Shown in pieces: positions 19,205 to 32,406 of a stretch of 64,000 nucleotides of DNA. Source of the stretch: Gonapodya prolifera JEL478 (taxonomy: Eukaryota > Monoblepharomycota > Monoblepharidomycetes > Monoblepharidales > Gonapodyaceae); contig KQ965733.1 of assembly GCA_001574975.1 (NCBI GenBank), positions 623,012 through 687,011 on the forward strand. The letters run 5' to 3'. Every line of letters begins with the position of its first letter. Position 1 is the first letter of the stretch. A program made the position numbers and the translations under genes. The notes below the pieces were generated by a model. The model was not told the DNA's origin and did no database searches. It saw only the letters and a program-made list of their open reading frames with translations.

Positions 19205-22086
19205 ATGATGCAAAAAGTCATGGGGTATCTCTCTGCAGAGCCCCTTGTTCCAGGGGCATACAAGTCCCAATCGATTGATCCTGATGACTCCGGGCCAGGC
19301 GAACATCTTCGAGCTGATTCGCGCAAGGGAAGCATCATGGCGTCCAAAGACGCTCTCAAAAAGGAGTCTGGAGCCGGTCAACACCTCGTAAGCACGTCTG
19401 CAGATAGTCTCGCATTTCACATTTCACTGGTGTGATGGATCGCCCGTCCGTCCCAGCTTGACCCCCCGTCTTCCAATTCGCTCCCACCGCTACCGTCCTC
19501 CAACGCATCGCACGAATCGCTTCAAAGCCAGCCGCCGCTAAAGTATGACGACTCGAGGGTGACAACACCGAGCAGCGCCGCTCCCCAATACGACTCGAGG
19601 GGTCCAACACCTACCAGCGCTGCTCCGCAATCTGCAATAACTTCGGCACCCGGTTTGGCCCCGCCCAGCTTCCCCTCACCGCTCTCGGCCGCTGTCACAG
19701 ACATAATGAATAGATACTCTGTGCCGAAACTCAACCAGGAGTTTTCGCAAGCTGACGAGGGAACGAACGGAGCGTCGCACAAGTCAGAACCTCAGGGAAC
19801 ACCCAAGGTGCGCGCAGAGGTGTTGCAGCGCGACCGCGAGAACGCTCCAAAATAACAAAAAGATGTATCTCGACAGGCGAAGGACCCAAAGGCGCTCGAC
19901 CTCCCCGCCATCCTCGCCAAATACCGTCTTTCGAACACCGTCACCCAACCACGCACGCACATTGCATTTACCGGCGAAACTCCAATTTTCAATTTCGAGC
20001 CCGTCCCAGTCCTCTCGCCCTTGGGCGGTCGCCTGCGGCAGAGGACGTTCGACAATGAAACATCGCCAAGTGCAAGCTCGCCTTCGCACAAGCCCATCAC
20101 GTTCACGTCTATTTTGTCCCCACGACTCAAGAAGTACAGCGCGTTACCGCCCGAGTACGATTTTCGAGACTTTGCGGCGGGCAAGTCTCCCACCCACGCT
20201 ACCGTACCTGGAATCGACACACGAAACCGTCTCCATTCGCGATACCGCTCCGAGCCCTCGCCAGCGGCGCCAGCAAGTACCTTCCCGAGCGGGAAACGGC
20301 TCGAAATGAAGTCACAGTCACCGGACCTCGGCGACATGCGCGAACTTCTGGCGTCCACGCTCAGGGACCCGTTCTCGCACATCCTCGATCTTCTTCAAGG
20401 CACCTCCACATATGCAACGAAGGAGTCCTCGGGCTCCGGCTCCTCCTCCACCGACCCGCGCGACATTCTCCTCCACCAGATCTCATCTTCGCTCGAGCAT
20501 CTCACCATCAGTTGCGAAGCATGCCACGGCTTACCGCGCTGCTTTGGGTTATGCCAGGAACACTTCCACTTGATGCGCACATGGGACGCGCTTCCCCTGC
20601 TCATGGAACATCCCGGCGTCCAAGGCCCCACTTTTGAATTCCTCAACGCGTGCGTTATCCCGTTGAAAAACGCGGGGCAGCGATGGCGCGCAAGTTCCGG
20701 GATCGCGGTCGTATCGCGGGAGCACCTCACCCGAAAAGCCAGCACATCGGACCTGCAGGACCTCTGGTCATCTCTCCAACCGTTGCCGAGCAAAATCACA
20801 CTCGGGGTGCCGAGCTTTGCGCTCGGGCCCTGCCGCCACGCGCTCTGCATTATACCCAGCCGCCTTCTGTCGGTATCTCCGCGCGTTGGAAAGGGCTCGC
20901 TCCTCAGTCGCTTCTCCACCGCCGCCATCGCCACAGACAAGAGCGCGGGCGTCCTTGAGAACCCAGGCGTGCAATCACTGATCGCAACGGCACTCACCCG
21001 CTCGTCCGGGGTGCGGTGGGTCAGCTTGACGGGTCGCGTGCTCGACCTGCCCCTCCTGGCGGCTGTCGTTTTCCTGGCCGGAGACGGGGGATCGCAGCGG
21101 CTGGGCCGAACAGCAAGCGCGCTCATCATATCCGCCGCCATCGTGCGCACGCTGTCCGTGTTCGTGCGCGGGATCCGAGACTTCACGTCACGCAGCCTGA
21201 GCTCGTGGGCGCGCGCGGCTGCGACGTTCACGATGGCTCTGTCCATTATTCACGCCGAGGCTACCGTGGGGTTGACGGGGCGACGCGCGCCAATCAAAAT
21301 GCTCGATGACCACGGAGCCCACTGGCACAGTGTCAAGGACGTGTGCGTGATTCTTGGTATCGCGGCGTGGGGCGTGAGGATTTGTGAAGTCGTCGCAGCG
21401 TGGCCGCATGCCGGACGTGGTGTGAGGACTGTTGCGCGTGTGACGGAGGTGCGTTCCGATACCAAAAGATTCGATTGGTTGTGCTGTTTGGTTAAGCGAG
21501 TGTGGTCTTTTTGTAGGCACTTCAACCCCTCCTGGTAGCTGCCTTGGTTTGTGCAGTCGTGTTGTTTTCATCATTCGCGTTCTTGATGTCGGATGGAATG
21601 TCGCTGACGAATCTGAACGGATCGGAATTCATTCACGTGCGGTTCTTTCCTTCTCTGTGAAAGCGTGCAACCAAAAGCCTTGACGCATATATTGATCCTT
21701 TTCAGGACGTTTTCCTTGCTGTCGCGAATCCTTTCACCGACTCCAAGTACCCTCTCTCGAGCTACCCTGCTGTCTGGATCCTGCGCCTCATCTCTGCCAT
21801 AATGGGTCTCGTTTTTCTTTCCGCAGCTCTATCTCGTGGTTCCGCCGCAGCCACAGAAGAGTGGGACACTCCGGCCCAGTCATGGTGGTGCTATGTGTCT
21901 CGAACCCTCGCGAGTGCAGTGTTCACATCCCGCGACGGGTCTGACGGAGAGAGCTATGTTGTGTACTCTGTGCCGGAGGAAGTTGCGGCGCACTACTTGC
22001 ATGAACGAGCGCGGGCAGCCATCAATTGGCGGTTGGCAGTTCAGCAGAAAGAGGAGGGACAAGCAGGAGCTTTTCGGGTTGCGTAG
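19205..22086 (+). CDS. TRP/polycystin-like cation channel candidate
   Basis: Five exons close to 868 residues: 19205-19387, 19457-19807, 19877-21448, 21517-21636 and 21706-22086. The first 500 residues are cytosolic in character: Ser/Pro-rich, with a Cys/His cluster ISCEACHGLPRCFGLCQEH. Six membrane segments follow: LDLPLLAAVVFLAG, ALIISAAIVRTLSVFV, AAATFTMALSIIHA, VCVILGIAAWGVRI, LLVAALVCAVVLFSSFAFLM and AVWILRLISAIMGLVFLSAA. The fifth and sixth flank a short loop (FIHDVFLAVANPFTD) that could be the pore, and an Arg/Val helix (RGVRTVARVTE) lies just before the fifth. That layout fits one subunit of a six-segment cation channel. Family assignment is by layout only; another polytopic protein is possible. 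Confidence 0.7.
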
Positions 22087-22183
22087 ATTTATGATGAATT
22101 CTTAGTTGAATTGTCAAAATTTAGTTTTCTATTCTTGGTGGTTGCTTTCATTGGGGAAGCGACCGTTAACGATTGTGTAGACG

Positions 22184-23755
22184 ATGCAATCGAAGACGTC
22201 CAACGATCCCGACGCCCCCGCCGACCGCGATACTCCACCTCAATCCTGGCGTAAATCCGTCCTCTTTGCGCCCGCGGGCGAATCTGCCAACGGTTTCCAC
22301 ATACCTCCCTCCCGACCCTCCATCCTTCACCTATTCGACCTCGCACGATCGCACAATGATTTTTTACGCGTAGCAGCACCAATGGTACGCTACTCCAAAC
22401 TTCCGTTTCGGGCAACTGCACGAGAATACGGTACGGATGTATGCTTCACACCGATGATCATGTCGGGCGTTTTTAAGGAGAGGAGAATAGCCAGGGATGT
22501 CGAGCTAGAGACAAATGACGGTGAGTAGTTTGGTAGACAGCGCAATGTGCGATCCAGAGGTGATTCTGTTCGCAACTGGATACATAGAGGACCATCCTCT
22601 TGTGGTCCAGTTCGCTGCGAACAACGCGGAGGACCTCGTTGGAGCGACTGAATACGTTGCTCGGTGAGTTTCGAGTTGGCATCTCCGCTTTTTTGACACT
22701 TCAAATGCCTTTATTGATGCCTTACGTCCGTCAAAGACATGTCGAAGGCGTCGACATCAACTGCGGGTGCCCTCAACGTTGGGCAATCGAAGAGGGTATA
22801 GGGTGCGCTCTGATGGAGAGTCCAGAACTGGTGCGGGACATGGTGAAGCAGGTACGTCAGCTGGTGGTGATGAAGGACGACGGGGGCCGCCGCAGAGTCC
22901 CACATGAGCGTGGCAACAGCAATGCATGAACTCGATTGAGTGTACAGTGTTCGGCGTTTTGCCAAAGCAAATTGACATTCAGACGTTCTCACAGTCTGCT
23001 TCCATTTCTGTCCCTCATCACGAAGGTTAAAGCTCGTACTGACGTCCCCATTTCGATAAAAATCCGCCTACATACCGATCTTCGGCGCACCGTCGACCTC
23101 GCTCAACGAGCGGAACATGTTGGGGCTGCCTGGGTGGGAATCCATGGGCGAACCAGAAGGCAGAGGAGTACAGAAGAGCCGAATATGGATGGTGTGGCAG
23201 TGGTGAGACTAAGATTGAAATTGCGAAAAGAGGTCACGCTCCCTTCACCTCTTTGTGTCTTGTCGCCAGGTTGCATCTTCTCTCTCCGTTCCCACAATCG
23301 TGAACGGCAGTGTGACATCCCTCTCCACCGCGCGCTCCGCTGTGTCCAAAACGGGGTGTTGGGGGGCAATGTCGGCGCGAGGCCTTCTTGCCAACCCTGC
23401 TATGTTCGACGACGCGGAGTATGCGACGACACCCATAGAAGCAGTCCAAGGTTTTGTGAAAAGGGCTGTAGAATGGGGCATGCAGGGGCGGATTGCCGCC
23501 CAACAGGTGGCGTGGATGATGGAGGGCGTCATGACAAGACAAGGTACGTTACAGTACTAGATGATGGGAGACAATGCTTGCATAAGTGTAACAGGGAGGG
23601 GAAGGGAGCAGTGAATAGGTCATCTTTTGTTAGTTGCCATCCTACTCACCCGAAATCATGCTCTTTATCTAGAACGCCGCACATTCAATGCGCTAACGTC
23701 TCTACCCGCTATTCTTGACTATTTTGAAGAACATTACGGCATTATTATTGCTTGA
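22184..23755 (+). CDS. DUS4: tRNA-dihydrouridine synthase, DUS4 type
   Basis: DUS enzymes reduce uridine in the tRNA D-loop using FMN and NADPH; the DUS4 branch acts at positions 20a and 20b. Visible motifs are APMVRYSKLPFRATAREYG at the start of the barrel, FTPMIMSGVF, VQFAANNAEDL, INCGCPQRWA with the catalytic Cys, ISIKIRLH, GIHGRTRRQRS with the flavin-binding His/Arg, and IVNGSV. Six exons close to 353 residues: 22184-22520, 22588-22663, 22737-22851, 23026-23202, 23270-23543 and 23673-23755. Length matches the family (yeast Dus4 is about 370). The gene starts about 100 bases after the channel gene stops. Confidence 0.92.
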
Positions 23756-24372
23756 AGTAGGACATGGGGAGTTTTTGCAACGGGTGAGACACTGTGTAAA
23801 TACGCAATGTAAATGAGAATGTAGACACACCAATAGGAAAGCGAAGCGAACCGTTGTCCAAGATGGGGCTTGACCAAAGTCATCCGGCAGGGACGCAAAC
23901 CGGCGAGAGCTAAGAGACGACGGACAGAGCAAAGTGCTATCGATAGCAGGAACAATCAAGCGATTAGGCAAGGACGTCTCATTCCCTGAGGACGGGATTG
24001 CATCGATTGGATTTGCTGGCTTGATCAATTGACAGGTGAGGTTTACATCATGTTATGCTGATGACAGCTGGAGGGGGAGGAGTCACAGTTGAAAGGTCGA
24101 GAGCGATGAGTGAGCTACGAGCTCTCTCACTCGACGAGCGATGTCGGATGACGAGACCATACCTCGAAGGGTGGATGGTGGTGGGAGACATGATGATGCC
24201 AGAGTGTCTCGTTGGAAGATTCACGATTGAATCTGCAATAGCCGAGCCAACTTGGGCTATGTGCTTGGTCGGCTCTCGGTCGAGCTCATTCGTTTGGGCT
24301 CATGTCACTTACAACATTTGCTCCATGTCAATGGCCCCTTTCTTCAGGTCCTCCACTTGATCAGCCTCGAGG
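23756..24372. other. Intergenic region with a long open frame upstream of PKA
   Basis: The plus strand carries a 101-codon open frame (24055-24360) whose TGA lies 12 bases before the PKA start codon, in the same frame. It has no domain I know. It may be an upstream open frame in the PKA leader or chance. The first 300 bases hold nothing I can name. Confidence 0.35.
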
Positions 24373-26354
<1,982 letters not shown>

Positions 26355-26667
26355 TGGTCCGTCCTTCTGCAAAGCTTGGAAGTTGTAGGTTGGGAAGAAG
26401 AGCGTATGTATAATATCTAATGGTCTTTCGCTGTAAATAACAGTTGGGGTCGTGAGTGTTGAGAAAACTATAATTAGCAGAAGCAGAACAGGTTTCCACC
26501 GCGAATCGGCGGTCAGGGCCAATGAATTGCGAAAAAGGACAGGAGGATGAATCTGACGTGCGCTGTCCGCAGGAGCAGGATGCTGGTCATGTGACCATTC
26601 GTACATAAACCCCCTCCTCGAATCCTCCGAACTTCCTCACTTTTCCATTGGCTTCTATTTCTGCTCT
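26355..26667. other. Intergenic region, nothing recognised
   Basis: This is the 3' end of the PKA gene and the leader of the next plus-strand gene. It shows no coding potential with motif support. Confidence 0.4.
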
Positions 26668-27162
26668 ATGACACGCTCATACAAGTCGTCCGCATACACT
26701 GACAGACACATTTCCAGGTGAGAAAAGGTTGGGATGAGGTGGGGCTGCAGCTCTGGGAGACAGACCCACTGACCGTTCGCATTCGCCCCATCTTCACTGC
26801 TCCCCCTCACCGACCCCATCAACAGGAATGGCGTTGCAAAACGCGTGAAGAAGGATGGTGCTGGAAAAGGGAATTGGGGCCGCCCAGGGGATGAACTTCA
26901 GGACCCCGACGTCGCACGCGATGCCAGAAACTTGGACCAGCACGCGGTGATGCAACGAAGGCACAGTGTTAGCGGAAAGGTGAGAAGCTGTTGCGCTTTT
27001 GAGACTACGGTGCTCGCGATGTATCGGGCGGATGAAGCGATTTTGCCGTCGTTTTTGGACGTGCACGTTGAGCTTTCGGCGTTCATCTGACAACTGCTGA
27101 TTCCTTTGCAGATTATCATGGTACCGCCCGCCACGACAGACTCCCCTCCTGCCTCACCATAA
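26668..27162 (+). CDS. Small basic HABP4/Stm1-like protein
   Basis: Three exons (26668-26717, 26826-26979, 27112-27162) close to 84 residues. The core DRHISRNGVAKRVKKDGAGK followed by GNWGRPGDEL resembles the HABP4/PAI-RBP1 signature. That signature is a basic D-R-H-x-S-x-x-G run and then a Gly-rich G-N-W-G turn. Such small proteins bind RNA or ribosomes. The match is from memory of the motif. The frame closes at three consecutive junctions, which supports the model. Confidence 0.65.
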
Positions 27163-27476
27163 TTTTCCATGTCGGACGCCACTCCATCAATCACTTAAAA
27201 AATATCGAAAAAGCAATTGTTCCGCTTCACTGTCAATCTGGGTGGCTCCTCTGTAAACTAGTGTGAATATAACAACGGTCAGATTTGTTTGAGTTCGTGT
27301 AAAGGTGATGTACAGTTCATTTACCCCGGCGGGAACAGGTTTAGTAGAATCGTGGAACAGATTTCTGCCCACAACCCTCGACTCGTCCCAACCAAAGCCA
27401 CCACCAACATTCACTTATCTGGAGCACTTTGACCATCGTCAAAAAGCTTACCGTGTCCAGAACTCGCCCATCCGCC
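27163..27476. other. Intergenic region with a weak open frame
   Basis: A 79-codon open frame (27305-27544, +) overlaps the start of the next gene in another frame. It has no known domain and I treat it as a shadow or leader sequence. Confidence 0.35.
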
Positions 27477-28084
27477 ATGAAATTCTCCAAGGCCATGCAG
27501 TCCACAGCGAGCGGAAGGCAAACGAGACAATCATACTCCAGTGATGCTATCGAACAAGGGGTACCGATTCTTCCAGTCGCCTTAACTACGGAACGCGACA
27601 GTGTCGAGAAACGCTTCGTGGTCCTGGAAGGTAAGAGTCCCGTTCCTTCGGTTTTCTTGGCGCAAATTGTGAAATTGACGATTTCAACCCCACTCCTGCA
27701 GACCACGTTGAGCAAGCACCCGTAGATAAAACTATTTCGTATCGCCACGCCAACCCCTATTCCTCCCCCGCACAAAACTCTCCCCAAATTCGTCACGGCG
27801 GTCGCCAAGCGTCGCTTGCCACCGAATCCAACGTAGTCACTGAGCTTCGCGCGCAAGTCGCTACTCTTCAGCATCAAGTTCTCTACTTGACCGATGTTGT
27901 CAAATCATCCGAATCGCGCGTAGTCGAGCTGCAGGGCGTGATCATTCAACTCCAGAAAGCGTTGCTCGCTGGCTCCGTCATGCGTGGTCAGGCGACAACT
28001 CATGTGGACAATGGGATGGACACTGGTCGCGATGTGGAGGTTGAATGGTCCAAATCTTGGTCCAAATGGCTGTACGCCGCATAA
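27477..28084 (+). CDS. Coiled-coil protein of unknown function
   Basis: Two exons (27477-27630, 27702-28084) close in frame to 178 residues. The middle is polar and disordered. Residues of about 110-150 form a clear heptad run (VVTELRAQVATLQHQVLYLT, then VVELQGVIIQLQKALL), so a two-stranded coiled coil is likely. It ends WSKSWSKWLYAA, an aromatic tail. I do not recognise the family. Confidence 0.65.
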
Positions 28085-28284
28085 TTGTTCCGCAATTCCG
28101 CGAATTGCAATTCACCATCAATTATTCTTCCTCCTAATCACTTTCACTGCATTATGTAATTGAATTATTTGTTGTTTCTGCTGCATAGATTGTTCTTCAT
28201 TTCCATACTTGTCCAAACCCGGCACTTTTCAAGTGTGGTTGGTGTCTCTTCATCCTCGTCACTCCACTTCACTCAAGAGAGCAA

Positions 28285-29273
28285 ATGAAGACCCTACGCA
28301 CTCGATCGTCAACAAGCGCAGGCGTATTTCTGCGTGCTGGGCCGCAATCGCGCGCCGTGTGCAGTCTCTGCATACTTTCACCCTTGAAAACCCCTCGTCT
28401 TTCCTCGCAAAATCGCCTCGCCAATCCCCCATCATCTTCCTCCACACCTCTACCTACCAACACACCTTTCCTCCGGCCTCTTACCTCCGTTCCCGGGACT
28501 CATCGAGAGCCTCTGCCTTCCCATCGCATTCCTCGTTTCACCATCGAGTACTCTGCACTCGACAAACCATTTATCGGAAAGGCCAAAGTGAAAGCGTCAA
28601 AGTTCATCCCGAAGCCAACGTGTGAGCGAGCGATGGATGCTTTTTCTGGTAAAGGGGGGCTCCCTCTAAAGGTCTATTCATATTTCTTCGCCTGTCAGCG
28701 TCAATCCCTGACCACGAGACGTTTCTCAACCGAATCGGTCGGGATTGCGCCCAATTTTCTTCAAAGTTCAACTCCTGGGATGCGTTTTGGACGGCTTCGT
28801 CGGCACAAATGGAGGAAATGGGGATTCCGCCAAAATCTCGAAAGTACATTCTTTCGTGGAAAGATAACTTCAGGTGAGCAAACAGAAGGTCGAAAGTAAC
28901 AGTCAGTCGAGGGTACTCCGGGCCATGGACGCTTCGGTGGACGTCGTGCAGGAGCGGTTGTTGTGCGAAACGATTTGATTGGGTTATTCAAATCCTCATT
29001 CTCGCCAGATCGGGCATCGCACTCCGGCCTATACCTTTGAACAAAAAGAAAGGCTCCGCTCGTGCAAACATTCTACCAAAGCTTCCTCGACCGGAACGCC
29101 TTGCTGAGCATCGCCTCACGATCTCGAGAGCTCGGAAACTCCGAAGAGCCAGACGAGTGGCGTTTAGAAAAGCGAGGCAGGAGCGAAAGGTGCGGGAAAT
29201 TAAGTCGGGTGGTCGAAAGAGGGAGCTGCCGAAAGTCAAGGGGTTGGAGCGACTGGTGATCGTGCGAGGATAG
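28285..29273 (+). CDS. Mitochondrial small-subunit ribosomal protein mS41 (IGR motif, Fyv4 type)
   Basis: Exon 2 carries the IGR motif, HETFLNRIGRDCAQF, and then WDAFWTASSAQMEEMGIPPK and RKYILSWKDNFR, which is the SAM-like fold of mS41. The third exon is a strongly basic tail (ISRARKLRRARRVAFRKARQ), expected for rRNA contact. Exons 28285-28648, 28699-28873 and 29009-29273 close to 267 residues. The first intron is short (50 bases). The long N-terminus is Ser/Pro/Arg-rich and acid-poor, fitting a mitochondrial presequence plus extension. A longer continuous open frame through exon 1 and part of exon 2 is misleading: the IGR motif is in a different frame from it and is reached only by splicing. 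Confidence 0.88.
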
Positions 29274-29405
29274 ACGTAGAGAGACGAGTACACAGAAACA
29301 TTCGCATGTCGTAGGAGGCGGTAATAGTCTTCGAGCTCCACAATAATATAAATTTCATTAGGTGTGCCTACGTGCATTCATTATTGAAGTGAGCCTAGCG
29401 TGAAA

Positions 29406-31840
29406 TTATAAGACCACATTATTTCCATTTGCACCAAGTCTGCTTGTTGCCTTGATTTGCAGTGGCGCTTGCGGGTCACCAGATGTCCCCGACCCAGTTG
29501 GCTTTTGTCCTTCTGCTGCAGGTGCAGCAATATCCTCCAACTCCACAAAAAGTATTTGTTTCTGCCGCTTAGGTCCGTTGCCCCTAAACTGGCTCAGGCG
29601 CGTTCCCTTGGTAACTTCATTACCGGCTTCTGGTTGAAGGTGCAACGGTTCTTGTTCCAGTGGACTGGACGAGTAGAGTGATTCCATGTCGCTATCTTGA
29701 ACACGCCGTCGCTTGACGTAGAGGAACAGCGCTGCCGCAACGGCAAGAACAAAAATCGCTCCTTGGACCTCGGAGTTAGGAAATACTTCGTCTCGACAAT
29801 TTCCATGCACCGAACAGCTCACCTACTGTGGCACCAATGATCACCGAACTTGAGCGTCCAGTGGAGTTGGCGGCCTGAGACAAGGAAAGGGATGCACCCC
29901 CATCACATTGCAGGAGGTCCTCTCCGCCGCCAACCATACAACTTGCTGGAAGTGACGTGGAAGGCCGACACAGTGAGCTGCCGCGCACAGTGCAGAGACG
30001 AGGTCCGGCGCTTTATGGTGTGCCAATCTGTTAGTATTAACTAGAAGGAAGCGAGGTGAGGAACCCACTTTGAGACCATTAATGGTCCAGCGAGGTCCGT
30101 GTTTGATAGATCCCTTGATAAGCAGGAGTGTTGTGATCGTCGAGCGGATATTTAATTCGCACCAAAGCTCCAACTTACAAAGTCGCGAGATTCACAAGCT
30201 TGCTCAGATCCGGACTTATCACAGAAAATGAAACAGTCACCACCTCAAACAAAACACAGCGTCTCAAGCCTTCGAACTCACAGAACACCTCCAAGCGCTG
30301 GATTATTATTCACTAAAATGTCTCGCAAGCTGAATTGGTCACCCAAAGAAGGACTCAATCCCCCCGTAATGTTGCAGTAATCCAGGGCCAAGGTGCGTAG
30401 TCGCGCCAGCCGAAAAACAGATGGGGGGATTGACCCAGTGATACGAGGGTTCCACTGTGCGACGCTGGTAGAGAAATTAACGAGTGACGGTTTTTTGAGG
30501 TGCGCGAGGGCGTTGGGGGGAGGAACTCACTACGTCGTCAGATTGTTATTGGTGGACACGTCGGGAAGGAGGCCTTCGAGGCGGTTCCCCCCCACCGAGA
30601 GCTGAATCGTTATTCGTACGTGCGCTAACAAGAAACCCTGCAAGGGAGGACTTACAGTGGTAAGTCGTGGATTGTTGGTGAAGAATGGTATCGTGCCTGC
30701 AGTGGTGATTGGTGATACCCGGTCCTTCCTGTTTCTGTCACACCAAGACATACCTGAAAAGTTGTTGAGGTTGAATGAGCTTTCGAGCGAGACCCGCCGA
30801 AACGACAAGTGGGGCGGAGGGTTGGCGAAATGTTGCTCAACAAGGGGGCGAAGCGGACACTCACTATTGCTCGAGTGCGCCCCAAAGAAGGGGATCTGGC
30901 AAGGATCCTTGAATACGGTTTCTCGAAGCGTCTAGAATACGTAGACGGGTGTGGGTGGGCAGTGGAGGGAAAGTACCTATCTGGAAACGTGGGTTTCACG
31001 ATAGTCACGATTTCAGGGCGACCGCATGAAAAACGTACAAATGAATTGGAGTTTAATCGACTGGAAAATCGGATGTGTGGTTAGCGCTCATATGAACCTT
31101 CAGGTCTTGCGACTGTCGTCTGTCGCTTACAGCTGTTCCACCATGGTGAGGTTCGCCAACCATCCGAGATCACCCGAGAACCGATTTTTCGAGAGAGTAC
31201 TGGTAGATAGATGGCATACAGAGTCATTGATAGCTCTTGATGCTCGGTCTCACGAAGGAAAATAGAATCTCACACTCGTTTGAGAAGGGGAAGTTGCCCA
31301 AGTACGTCCACGGCACCCGTAAGAGAATTGTCTTCCAAGTCGACTTGCTCGAGATTTGGCCACGCCGTCGAGATCCAGGAAGGGAGACTTCCTGTCAGTG
31401 AGCAGTTTCGGCACCGAAAACTGGAGAGATTTGTCAGAGACCGCAGAGGCCTATCGAATTTGGAAAAAAAACAGCTCTAGCGCTTAGACGGATATCCTTT
31501 TGTGAAAATTCGCTCACTCGAGTGACGGAACCGTCAAATGCACGACGTGCAGCTGAACAACTCGACCGCCCGAGCACGTTACAAAGCTTTGGCCGAGGTC
31601 CTGCGCATCATCGGTGGTGACTGCGCCATAGTTGACAATTCTGGATGGCGGCCAGGCGAACTGACAGCAGTCTGCCTGCGCAGCGGCGGCAGTCTGCGTC
31701 GGAAGCAGGGACAGCGCATTCCTGAGTGCCGAGACAATGCCGGGACAGTCAATCGGCGACTGCGCTCTGCTGCTTGAAGCTGATAGGACAAATGCTGCCA
31801 GGAAAACCCAGAGATGCCCGGCGTTTGAATGTTGTCGCAT
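29406..31840 (-). CDS. LRR - transmembrane protein without SH3 (paralog A of the cluster)
   Basis: Thirteen exons close to 540 residues: 31840-31518, 31420-31274, 31199-31131, 31060-31039, 30980-30865, 30779-30754, 30696-30656, 30601-30531, 30464-30282, 30214-30179, 30113-30069, 30010-29823 and 29761-29406. It has a signal peptide (HLWVFLAAFVLSASSSRAQS), a cysteine cap (IDCPGIV and QADCCQF), then LRR units such as LEQVDLEDNSLTGAVDVL, LSKNRFSGDLGWL, LTLALDYCNITGGL-like and LDLSNTDLAGPL. A Cys-rich piece follows (LCTVRGSSLC, SCMVGG), then a membrane span (VIIGATVGAIFVLAVAAALF) with KRRR. The cytosolic tail is only about 110 residues, disordered, with no SH3. Eight internal exon lengths equal those of the 32407 gene. 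It is head-to-head with that gene. Confidence 0.85.
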
Positions 31841-32406
31841 CGTTACGGATGAGCGTGTACTGCGGTCATTCGGATGCAAAGTCTAATCCAGATTTGGAAT
31901 TAAGTGTATAAAGCATTTGACGCAGGCTGAATGAGCGAATGAATCTCTCGCTCTCCTACTCCGGGTCGCAAGAGCCACATGTGCTCGATGACTCCGCCGA
32001 GGGGTCGCCGCCAAAGACCCCTCCGGATTTCCACCATAAAACAACTCACTCAAACATGTGTAACACAGACTTTGCGCTGTTTGCACTGTCTGCAAACATA
32101 GTTTTGCAAAAGCACGAACGGTGGATCCAGTTTGCGTCCATCTGGGCAATGAAGTCATCCGATTCAGTTTCATGGTGCACCTGTATATACCATAACTTTC
32201 TCGACTGCCATGCTACGTTATCCTTACTGTCCTGCACTCGCCAAATTGGGTCAGGGAGAAATGAGACGGCGACGGATGAACTGTTCACAGTATATGCCAG
32301 AGCCACTCGAAACCGCAGCCCTGGCCGGCTCCTCGCATTTCCTTTCTAACCACACCAAAAGCAACCACCGTCCACATCGACATCGACGCATCCGTCCACC
32401 CCAAAA
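31841..32406. other. Bidirectional promoter region between two LRR paralogs
   Basis: It separates the divergent paralogs A (minus) and B (plus). Their distance of 566 bases suggests shared regulation. The frame of A stays open upstream to an in-frame ATG at about 31879, but the signal peptide fits the 31840 start. No other gene is seen. Confidence 0.5.

Noticed and set aside
29406-29822. SH3 domain in the tail of LRR paralog A
   Set aside because: The tail has no A-L-Y-D-Y-like start, no GD pair and no DEW or WW region; it is a disordered segment.
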